Shown here piece after piece: positions 57,559-64,000 of a DNA stretch of 64,000 nt. This DNA is from Lachnospiraceae bacterium UBA3804. Lineage in GTDB: Bacteria > Bacillota > Clostridia > Lachnospirales > Lachnospiraceae. The notes below the pieces were generated by a model, which was not told where the DNA came from, made no database searches, and saw nothing but the letters and a program-made list of their open reading frames with translations. Position numbers and translations under genes: made by a program. How positions within the stretch are numbered: position 1 is the stretch's first letter; each line of letters begins with the position of its first letter. Location: positions 1 through 64,000 of the forward strand of contig DFEK01000011.1 in the NCBI GenBank assembly GCA_002368665.1. Reading direction: 5' to 3'.

Positions 57559-57606
57559 GGGGACGGGGTTAGTGGTCCAAATATTTGGCCCACTAACCCC
57601 GTCCCC
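57559..57606. repeat. REP-like long palindrome with GGGGACGGGG arms
   Basis: A perfect 17-bp stem (57559-57575 with 57590-57606), arms GGGGACGGGGTTAGTGG and its complement, encloses a self-complementary CCAAATATTTGG loop apart from one T/C mismatch. No U-tract, so not a normal terminator. It lies between thrS and the flavin reductase gene. Palindromes with GGGGACGGGG arms recall the REP-like elements moved by RAYT transposases; no such gene and no second copy was found in this window. Confidence 0.75.
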
Positions 57607-57619
57607 GGGTATCATTTTC

Positions 57620-59380
57620 TTATTTTCTGCCCTTGGTCTTAATCTCCTCGGTCACTAGTTTGATGAACTCATCAAACTTCACGGTCGTGGTTTCCTTCTC
57701 ACCGTGCAGACGGAAGGAAATCTCCCCGGCTTCTGCCTCGTTCTTTCCGGCAACAACGATGTAAGGCACTTTCTGAATCTGTGCTTCTCTCATCTTGTAA
57801 CCGAACTTCTCGGAACGGTCATCAAGCTCTACGCGGACATCCGCATCAAAGAGCGTATCCACAATCTTCTTTGCATATGCATTAAGTTCTTCATCATCGT
57901 TCTTGATCGGAAGAACCTTAACCTGTACCGGCGCAAGCCAGGTAGGAAGGTTACCCTTGGTCTCCTCCAGGATATACGCCATGAAACGGTCGATGGAACC
58001 TAAAATTGCTCTATGCAGAACCACAGGACATTTCTTCTCGCCATCAGCGTCAATATAGGTCAGTTCAAACTTAGCGGGTAAGCAGAAGTCAAGCTGGCAG
58101 GTGGAAAGTGTAATCTCCGCACCAATCGCGGGCTTAACGTTTACATCAAGCTTCGGTCCGTAGAAAGCAGCCTCGCCGATTTCCTCGGTATATTCGATAC
58201 CGATTTCGTTCAAGGTCTCTCTCAAAGCCTGCTCTGCTTTGTTCCACATTTCATCATCGGGATGATATTTCTTGGTATCCGCAGGATCTCTTAAGGAGAG
58301 AACGCAGCGGTAATTGGTGATTCCGAAATCCTCATATGTCGTGAAAATCAGATCACAGACATTCTTAACCTCATCTTTGATCTGGTCGGGAGTTACGAAG
58401 ATATGGGAGTCATTCTGGCAGAAGTGACGGCCTCTCTCGATACCCTTTAAGGTTCCCGAAGATTCAAAACGGAAGTCATGTGCGATCTCAGCCAAACGAA
58501 TCGGTAACTCCTTGTAGGAATGAGGACGGTTCGCATAAATTCTCATGTGGTGAGGGCAGTTCATCGGACGAAGAACGAAAGACTCGCCTTCGACTTCCAT
58601 GGCCGGGAACATATTCTCTTTATAGTGATCCCAGTGGCCGGAAGTTTTATACAGATCTACCGTACCCACGCAGGGTGTAAGCACATGTTTGTAGCCAAGC
58701 TTCTGCTCTTTGGTACGAATATAATTTTCCAGTTCCTGCCAGATGATATATCCGTTCGGCAGATACATCGGAAGGCCGCGGCCAACCAGATCGTCCGCCA
58801 TGAAAATCTGCATATCCTTACCGATTTTACGATGGTCACGTTCCTTGGCTTCCTCAAGAAGTTTTAAATGCTCCTCAAGCTCCTCGGGAGTCGGGAAGCA
58901 TACGCCGTAAACACGGTTTAACACCTGCTTGGTTGCATCGCCCTTAAAGTATGCGCCGGAGTGCTTCACCAGTTTGAAATTACGGCAAAGCTTCACATTA
59001 TCTACGTGAGGTCCGCGGCAAAGGTCGGTGAAATCGCCCTGATCGTAGCAGGTAATGGTTCCGTCTTCCATACCGGAGATTAAATCCATCTTGTACGGAT
59101 CATCCTTAAACATCTCCTCTGCTTCCGCCTTGGAGATCTCGCGGCGGTAAATCTTAACGCCGGTCTTTGCAACTTTCTTCATTTCTTTCTCGATGGCAGC
59201 AACATCGTCATCGGAAAGCATTACATCACCCAAATCCATATCGTAGTAGAAACCTTCTTCCACAACGGGTCCTACCCAGAATTTAGCATTCGGATACAAA
59301 TGCTTCACCGCCTGCGCCATCAAATGTGCACAGGAATGATTCAGTACGTGAAGCGCCTCATCTTCCTTGAAATTAACCAT
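57620..59380 (-). CDS. thrS: Threonyl-tRNA synthetase lacking the TGS domain
   Basis: Charges tRNA-Thr. The 586 residues start directly in the N2 editing domain (NHSCAHLMAQAV, HxxxH, and CYDQGDFTDLCRGPH), so the usual N-terminal TGS domain of about 60 residues is absent. Class II core: motif 2 in FRFESSGTLKGIERGRHFCQNDSHIF, zinc ligands Cys in RPMNCPHH and His in LHRAILGS, and a C-terminal anticodon-binding domain with LAPVQVKVLPI. Good GGAG site and own promoter; the 84-base upstream gap cannot hold TGS or a T-box. Confidence 0.96.
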   Translation of the reverse strand: MVNFKEDEALHVLNHSCAHLMAQAVKHLYPNAKFWVGPVVEEGFYYDMDLGDVMLSDDDVAAIEKEMKKVAKTGVKIYRREISKAEAEEMFKDDPYKMDLISGMEDGTITCYDQGDFTDLCRGPHVDNVKLCRNFKLVKHSGAYFKGDATKQVLNRVYGVCFPTPEELEEHLKLLEEAKERDHRKIGKDMQIFMADDLVGRGLPMYLPNGYIIWQELENYIRTKEQKLGYKHVLTPCVGTVDLYKTSGHWDHYKENMFPAMEVEGESFVLRPMNCPHHMRIYANRPHSYKELPIRLAEIAHDFRFESSGTLKGIERGRHFCQNDSHIFVTPDQIKDEVKNVCDLIFTTYEDFGITNYRCVLSLRDPADTKKYHPDDEMWNKAEQALRETLNEIGIEYTEEIGEAAFYGPKLDVNVKPAIGAEITLSTCQLDFCLPAKFELTYIDADGEKKCPVVLHRAILGSIDRFMAYILEETKGNLPTWLAPVQVKVLPIKNDDEELNAYAKKIVDTLFDADVRVELDDRSEKFGYKMREAQIQKVPYIVVAGKNEAEAGEISFRLHGEKETTTVKFDEFIKLVTEEIKTKGRK

Positions 59381-59428
59381 GATATATTCTCCTTACTAAT
59401 TTTACTCTAATTTAAACCTTATCCTAAT

Positions 59429-59457
59429 AATGTACCACCAAACCGCGTATTAAACAA
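59429..59457 (-). promoter_or_regulatory. Promoter of thrS
   Basis: On the - strand: TTGTTT (59452-59457), 17-base spacer, TACATT (59429-59434) with TGG before it (extended -10). Confidence 0.55.
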
Positions 59458-59464
59458 GACCTCA

Positions 59465-61234
59465 TTACGGTTCCCTGCGCAAAAAGAAGCGCGTAAATGT
59501 ACCGGATTCTTTGGTGTCGTAAACGGTAAAATCGGAAGCCGAAAGGGTTTCTTTGACGGCATCCACGGTTTCCTCCAAATTCAGGCTGTTCTGTACACTG
59601 ATTAGCAGCACGGTACCGTCGTCATACGAATAATCGGATAATGCCTGCAAATTGGAGCGATAGACTATTCCAACTCTCCGGCATTTACTTAAAATCACCA
59701 AATCTTCGTTTGCCTCATTCCAGTCAGCATCCGGTAAAACATACACCGCATCCGTTTTGGCAGGAACTTCTATGGTTTCGATTCCTCCCGGATACAAAGC
59801 ATCCGGACGGTGCATGAAAGCATTGGCAAAAAAGAGAATGATTGCAGCCACAATAACGGGTGCCCCGATACACACCACATCCTTGATTTTCTGCTTCAAA
59901 GGCAAATTCCTTACCGGATAGGAAACCGCAGAAACAGCCAGAAGAATGATAAACGGATACAGACATAAGAAATATCTTCTGGTCAAAAAAGGAACCATTT
60001 GCGGTACAAAAAACAGATAACCAAGCACGGGAACTGTGATCATGGCTGTTTTATATACGGGTATTTTCTTATTTTGGGAAAGAAGAAACAATACAACTGC
60101 CACCAGGCAGATACCGAGGAAAATCCAATATTTTCCTTTACCGAACAGATCTCCGAACAGCATGTCCAAAATATACTTCAGCGGAAAGAAACTGTATTTG
60201 CCGCCCGTTACTGCAGCAATCGACGACTGACCGCGATATCCCAGAAAAACATGCTTAATGGAAAAAGGCCAGATAAGAATGCCGATACATGCAGATATAA
60301 CCATTGTAAGAACATACTTCAGAACTGCCTTGCCTCTTTTGGAAACGGCAAGAGTAAGAATAGTAATAAGCGCGACAAAGATGGCAATGATAACGAAATA
60401 ATAATGCGTCATATAACCCAGGATCGTTAATGCCGCAAGTCCGACATATTTCCTTCTCATCACCTTTTTATCCGTGTTTTTGTCATCCGTTGCGACATAC
60501 GACAAATGAGCATTGACAAAAGCCAGAACCATCAAAGTAAGCAGTGCATACATACGGATAAAAACCGCATCCGTGACAAAACATGCGGAGGTTCCCCAAA
60601 TAAGCGAGCAAACGATAGCATTGAAATCCCCGCCGAAATGCTTTCTCACCATGGTATACAAAGTCCAGAGCGCAAGACCCATGAAACAGGTATTCATGAC
60701 AATACCGAACCATTTGGAGAAAACACCGGGAGCAAAGGAAGAAATGGTATGAAGAACCATGTAAAACAGAGGCGGATGAACATCACCTCTTTGGTTATAG
60801 TAAACAGAAGCATAATTAAAACGGTTGCTCGGGGAAGCAGACAGATAGTATTTATACTCGCTTCCGTCCATCCATGTCGTAGTATAGGTATCTCGGCTGT
60901 TATTCTGAGCAATCAAATAGTCCGCATAAAGCTTCGTGTTTTTCACCTGAAAAGAAGCATCCTTCAGAATTGCAAAGTCTTTACTCAGATTACCGAATAA
61001 CTGGAAAACATTCTCTCCCGCTCCATATTCCATCATCCAGTCTTTTACGCTGTATTCCTGGATCCCGAAATGCATGAACGGAAGATATGCGCTGTTGGCC
61101 AGTCCATAGGAATACTGTTCATCAATATGATAGCCTTCTTTTTTGTTCCCCCAAAAGAGACAAAGCCCCATGGATAAAACCACCAGGGCAAGTCGTATCA
61201 GTATGGATGCTTTTTTGCCTAACTTCAAATTCAT
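59465..61234 (-). CDS. GT39-like (GT-C) integral membrane glycosyltransferase
   Basis: 589 residues with about eleven transmembrane helices. The GT-C acidic pair is in GYHIDEQYSYG after TM1, and RGDVHPPLFYMVLHTISS resembles the second PMT/ArnT-like loop. Such enzymes move sugars from polyprenyl phosphates onto proteins, teichoic acids or lipids outside the membrane. The C-terminus is a soluble domain of about 110 residues. Starts 3 bases after the SpoIIE-type gene stop, so the two are one operon. Donor and acceptor unknown. Confidence 0.85.
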   Translation of the reverse strand: MNLKLGKKASILIRLALVVLSMGLCLFWGNKKEGYHIDEQYSYGLANSAYLPFMHFGIQEYSVKDWMMEYGAGENVFQLFGNLSKDFAILKDASFQVKNTKLYADYLIAQNNSRDTYTTTWMDGSEYKYYLSASPSNRFNYASVYYNQRGDVHPPLFYMVLHTISSFAPGVFSKWFGIVMNTCFMGLALWTLYTMVRKHFGGDFNAIVCSLIWGTSACFVTDAVFIRMYALLTLMVLAFVNAHLSYVATDDKNTDKKVMRRKYVGLAALTILGYMTHYYFVIIAIFVALITILTLAVSKRGKAVLKYVLTMVISACIGILIWPFSIKHVFLGYRGQSSIAAVTGGKYSFFPLKYILDMLFGDLFGKGKYWIFLGICLVAVVLFLLSQNKKIPVYKTAMITVPVLGYLFFVPQMVPFLTRRYFLCLYPFIILLAVSAVSYPVRNLPLKQKIKDVVCIGAPVIVAAIILFFANAFMHRPDALYPGGIETIEVPAKTDAVYVLPDADWNEANEDLVILSKCRRVGIVYRSNLQALSDYSYDDGTVLLISVQNSLNLEETVDAVKETLSASDFTVYDTKESGTFTRFFLRREP

Positions 61235-61237
61235 AGT

Positions 61238-62866
61238 TTACTTCTTACCGAAAAATTCGATGCATAACATCGTCAGATCATCAAACTGCGGAGCATCGCC
61301 GACGAAGGTATTGATACGTCTGTGGACACCTTCCAGGATACCCTGCGGATTTCGGTCTTTCACTTCGTTGAGTGCTTCCGTCATACGCTCCAGTCCGAAA
61401 AGTTCTTCATTTGCATTTGTAGCTTCCGGAACACCATCAGTGTAGACAAAGAGTTTGTCTCCCGGCCTAAGCACATCCTCAATGTCCTTATATTTAACGC
61501 CTTCCATAACACCGGAAACCAGTCCGTGTTTGGTTTTCATCAATTCGAACTTACCGTCCTTACGGCAGATTGCTACATCTTCGTGACCGGCATTGGTGGA
61601 AATCAGCTTACCGGTGGAAAGATCCAGAATACCAAGCCAGATTGTAACAAACATTTCCGCTTTGTTATGCTCGCAAAGATTACTGTTTACGATGGTCATA
61701 ATCTCTCCGGGTGTATAACCCATCGTTGTTCTGTCGGAAATCAGAATGTTGGTAACCATCATGAAAAGTGCAGCCGGAATACCTTTTCCGGAAACGTCAC
61801 CGATAACCATCATTAAGTGATCATCATCGATTAAACGGAAATTATAAAAGTCTCCGCCAACCTCTTTCGCCGGATCCATGGACCCGTAAATATCGAAATC
61901 CGTACGGTCCGGGAATGCAGGGAAAACACTCGGAATCGCGCTGGCCTGAATCGTCTTTGCAAGGTTTAACTCCGTGCTGATTCTCTGCCGTTCCGCGGTT
62001 ACATCTGCGAGGTTATTCATATAGTTCACCATGTCGGTTTCCATGGTGTCGATTGAAGCGGAAAGCGCCGCGAGTTCCTGATATCCGCTGATTTTACCAA
62101 GCGGTTCTGCTTTGATCTTCGTATCGGCGAAACGGTTTGCCTCTTCGGATACGCGACGAACCGGTTTCAGAATCCTGGTACGGATGAACCATATAGCGAT
62201 TAAGGACGCAATAATTGCGAGTACCAATGTAGAGATAACAATCAAAAGAATGTACGGGCGCAATGTTTTGTTCACTTCACGTGCGGGACGCTGTACGCAA
62301 AGAATGCCGGTCACATCACCTTTTGAGTTACAGATCGGAACCATAGAAGTTACATGCGGTTTCTGTCCGTCCGTCGTTTTAATCCGGTATACGGTTTCGT
62401 AATCGGACTGCTTGTTATAGATTGCCTGATACTTTTCTTTGTATTCATCGGTGGACGTTTTCCTCTCAAAGCCTTTCTCCCAAGGCGTATAATTGGTATT
62501 GTCCACGGTATTGTTAACGCAGTTAAACACCGAAACGAAACTGTTGTAATCACTCGTATCCACCTTGATGACATAGATTAAAGTAACATGAATCTTTTTA
62601 CAGAATACATCCATGTATGTTCTGGTGCGTTCGTATTCCTGCTCCAGTTCATCATTTAAATACAAATCCAGATGGTCGCCGTTTACCAGAGAAGCCGCGG
62701 AATCCGCAATATGATATGTGGTCCTTGAGTATCCGTTCTTATAGGTATTGGTAAAACCGATCATACTAAGGGCACTCAATACGAAACCAAACATCGCAAG
62801 CAGGATAATGATCGCCACGATGATGTTAAATGACATATTTGATTTCAGTTTGGAGAAAAATTTCAT
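61238..62866 (-). CDS. Membrane SpoIIE-type Ser/Thr phosphatase with sensor and HAMP
   Basis: 542 residues from ATG 62866 (GGAGG 5 bases ahead). TM1 about 11-35, extracytoplasmic Cache-like sensor (about 36-195), TM2 about 200-223, HAMP (about 225-290), then PP2C SpoIIE domain (about 320-540) with DPAKEVGGDFYNF, MVIGDVSGKGIPAALFM and DKLFVYTDGV metal-binding motifs. This is RsbU-like: it likely dephosphorylates an anti-anti-sigma factor on an external signal. No STAS or anti-sigma gene lies nearby. Co-transcribed with the GT39-like gene. Confidence 0.92.
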   Translation of the reverse strand: MKFFSKLKSNMSFNIIVAIIILLAMFGFVLSALSMIGFTNTYKNGYSRTTYHIADSAASLVNGDHLDLYLNDELEQEYERTRTYMDVFCKKIHVTLIYVIKVDTSDYNSFVSVFNCVNNTVDNTNYTPWEKGFERKTSTDEYKEKYQAIYNKQSDYETVYRIKTTDGQKPHVTSMVPICNSKGDVTGILCVQRPAREVNKTLRPYILLIVISTLVLAIIASLIAIWFIRTRILKPVRRVSEEANRFADTKIKAEPLGKISGYQELAALSASIDTMETDMVNYMNNLADVTAERQRISTELNLAKTIQASAIPSVFPAFPDRTDFDIYGSMDPAKEVGGDFYNFRLIDDDHLMMVIGDVSGKGIPAALFMMVTNILISDRTTMGYTPGEIMTIVNSNLCEHNKAEMFVTIWLGILDLSTGKLISTNAGHEDVAICRKDGKFELMKTKHGLVSGVMEGVKYKDIEDVLRPGDKLFVYTDGVPEATNANEELFGLERMTEALNEVKDRNPQGILEGVHRRINTFVGDAPQFDDLTMLCIEFFGKK

Positions 62867-62912
62867 TTGACCTCCGAAAATACAACTATCCAAACAATGC
62901 TCTAAACAATTT

Positions 62913-62918
62913 ATTATA
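62913..62918 (-). promoter_or_regulatory. Extended -10 promoter of the SpoIIE-type gene
   Basis: On the - strand TGA-TATAAT, about 47 bases ahead of the ATG; the -35 (CTGTTA, 17 bases up) is weak. Confidence 0.45.
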
Positions 62919-62934
62919 TCATATTTTTCGATAT

Positions 62935-62994
62935 TTAACAGCATTTAGCTGCTACCTTTGCGTATAAATCCTTTGCGAATGAATTCTTTGCCAT
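62935..62994 (-). CDS. Possible 19-residue peptide or gene relic
   Basis: ATG at 62994 with GAGG 9 bases upstream encodes MAKNSFAKDLYAKVAAKCC, then TAA. Basic and helix-forming. It lies between a terminator and the SpoIIE-type promoter and has no visible partner. It may be the truncated start of a lost gene. Confidence 0.25.
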   Translation of the reverse strand: MAKNSFAKDLYAKVAAKCC

Positions 62995-63011
62995 AATGTT
63001 CTACCTCATAA

Positions 63012-63049
63012 AAAGACCACTCTTTCTCTTTTGAGATTGAGTGGTCTTT
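63012..63049. terminator. Terminator at the right-hand variable region
   Basis: AAAGACCACTC / GAGTGGTCTTT, perfect 11-bp stem, with an inner TCTC/GAGA pairing. On the - strand it continues TTTATG; on the + strand ATTGTT. It lies 4 bases after the stop of the frameshifted small ORF at 63054. Confidence 0.75.
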
Positions 63050-63053
63050 ATTG

Positions 63054-63172
63054 TTAATCAATCATGTTGAAATGCTTTAAAGCATCTATGATGGCAGCAC
63101 GCTTTTTTTCATATAACTGCCATCAGGTGTATAATCAACAGTTTTATACTTATCGACCTGTTGGTGGGACAT
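63054..63172 (-). pseudogene. Frameshifted small ORF at a poly-A run
   Basis: From ATG 63172 the frame reads MSHQQVDKYKTVDYTPDGSYMKK, and after a run of seven A bases (63103-63109 on the opposite strand as T) it breaks. With one extra A it would continue KRAAIIDALKHFNMID and stop at 63054, right before the terminator. This suggests a 39-residue protein disrupted by a one-base deletion, or expression by slippage. Family not recognised. Confidence 0.4.
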
Positions 63173-63318
63173 GAGGACGCACGTCTCGACTGTTGTTTAC
63201 TTGAGCAACCGAATATCATAATATCCTCTACTGCCGCATTCGAATATTGGATTGACATTTTTCCTGTACCATAGTATTATCCTTTTTAAAGGAAATGGGT
63301 TTTTTGTCTGGTAAGCGA

Positions 63319-64000
63319 TTATTCGCCGAGAGAGTTGCTCGTTTCTTTTTTTATGTCTATAACATCATACAAATACAGCTTTCCATCGTTTGAATGACGT
63401 ACCAGCATGGAAGCATGAAAAATATTATATCTTTCTAATTCACCTTTATCATCATAAACCGGAAGCGCGAATCTCGAGTCATATCTATACCATCCATTTT
63501 TTGCATCTCTCTTATGCTTTTTTTCGCGATTCTCTCTAAAATGCTTACCAACGGATATTTCTATCATTTCCGGAATTCCTGTTGCAGCATTCGCTTTTGC
63601 CTTTGCATTTGCTCCTTTAAGGCTATTCGTATAATTTGATCCGCTATATTCCTTCGGAAGATCTGACCCAATATACACAAGATCATTAGTTGCAACAATC
63701 ATATAGAAGTCACCGACATACGTTTTTAGGTATTCCCTAACATCTTTCCAATCTATGGACTGTTTTCCCTTAAACCTTATATCATTAATAATGACGATGT
63801 TATTCCCGTCAGCATCCTGTATGACTGATACATTCCGCCTGCCTTCCTGTTTCTCAAACAAGGTATCACTCGCTTCTTTATTTTTCCTTAGAATTCCCTC
63901 AAATTTTATTTGATACGCCAACAGCCTAGGGATGTATTCCGGTGGTGTTCTCCTTCCTGCTTCCCAATCCTCCAATGTGCGAACAGGGATGCCTGTATGT
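63319..64000 (-). CDS. HTH-domain protein of unknown function, 5' end outside the window
   Basis: The frame stays open to the right edge. The visible start reads HTGIPVRTLEDWEAGRRTPPEYIPRLLAYQI, the end of an XRE/MqsA-like helix-turn-helix of the type that recognises DNA; so the TTG at 63975 is not the true start. After it comes a domain of about 190 residues with no known signature: SVIQDADGNNIVIINDIRF, VGDFYMIVATNDLVYIGSDLPKEYSGSNY, then Lys/Arg-rich and FALPVYDDKGELERYNIFHASMLVRHS. AT-rich codons unlike the central housekeeping genes. Possibly an accessory or phage-related regulator; function unknown. Confidence 0.8.
   Translation of the reverse strand, partial: HTGIPVRTLEDWEAGRRTPPEYIPRLLAYQIKFEGILRKNKEASDTLFEKQEGRRNVSVIQDADGNNIVIINDIRFKGKQSIDWKDVREYLKTYVGDFYMIVATNDLVYIGSDLPKEYSGSNYTNSLKGANAKAKANAATGIPEMIEISVGKHFRENREKKHKRDAKNGWYRYDSRFALPVYDDKGELERYNIFHASMLVRHSNDGKLYLYDVIDIKKETSNSLGE

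Larger units (their letters stand above)
62867..63318. other. Gene-poor variable stretch
   Basis: About 450 bases between the SpoIIE-type gene and the HTH gene. It holds the extended -10 promoter, the 19-codon ORF, the terminator and the frameshifted ORF described separately. The remaining 63173-63318 part is AT-rich; a second short ATG frame (63260 region, - strand) has an AAGGA site but soon meets a stop. It looks like decayed coding DNA. Confidence 0.5.

Noticed and set aside
59420..59460. GGTGGTAC-like stretch upstream of thrS that recalls a T-box antiterminator bulge
   Set aside because: The gap to the upstream gene is only 84 bases, there is no specifier stem or following terminator, and the same bases fit an extended -10 promoter.

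Overview
The window looks like chromosome of a low-to-mid GC anaerobic Firmicute, most likely class Clostridia, family Lachnospiraceae. The evidence is the tig-clpP-clpX-lon-engB and hpf/secA/prfB neighbourhoods, strong AAGGAGG-type ribosome binding sites, TTGACA/TATAAT promoters, ATP-type PEP carboxykinase, a GerMN sporulation-type lipoprotein and ComEA/ComEC. No rRNA, tRNA, CRISPR array or intact insertion sequence was seen. Most of the window is housekeeping; accessory DNA lies at both edges and around 55.8-57.6 kb.

Layout. 0-1.5 kb: type I restriction-modification methylase (hsdM), AT-rich and cut off from its partners. 1.8-3.6 kb: glnS on the + strand with its own promoter and terminator. 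3.7-14.2 kb (- strand): mutY, glyA, a PrsA-like foldase lipoprotein, a DUF805 protein with repeated VYGPPEM motifs, then tig-clpP-clpX-lon-engB, a protein folding and degradation cluster. 14.2-23.3 kb (- strand): comEA, a WalR/WalK-like two-component pair, a GerMN lipoprotein, comEC, a YgjP-like metallopeptidase, holA, a DUF1653 protein. 23.3-31.2 kb: an orphan solute-binding protein, argD-argB-argJ plus a GNAT acetyltransferase (- strand), and divergent argG (+ strand), with a phased array of ArgR-like operators between them; then DUF1294 and LytTR genes. 31.2-34.8 kb: a DMT transporter and a three-gene membrane operon ending in a diguanylate cyclase. 34.8-38.5 kb: prfB (no programmed frameshift) and secA. 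39-44.4 kb: a 2-hydroxyacid dehydrogenase, a three-gene SPFH / zinc-ribbon / Tim44-like membrane cassette, and long-form hpf. 44.4-48.9 kb: a DnaA-box cluster, an SH3-NlpC/P60 hydrolase with a WalR-type box in its leader, trxB and pckA. 49-55.8 kb: HK, RR, FtsX-type permease, ATPase and HlyD-like adaptor of an ABC efflux system. 56-57 kb: a HigB/HigA-like toxin-antitoxin pair and a truncated response regulator remnant. 57-62.9 kb: flavin reductase, a long GGGGACGGGG palindrome, thrS without a TGS domain, a GT39-like membrane glycosyltransferase and a SpoIIE-type phosphatase. 62.9-64 kb: gene fragments and a window-truncated HTH gene.

How it fits together. WalRK-like regulators, the NlpC/P60 hydrolase, PrsA-like foldase and GerMN lipoprotein point to envelope homeostasis; the box upstream of the hydrolase suggests a direct regulatory link inside the window. 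The SPFH/zinc-ribbon/Tim44 cassette resembles the B. subtilis ydjGHI membrane-stress genes and is the best candidate for a poorly described system. Regulatory sites were found by eye, so spacing and matches are given but no statistics.
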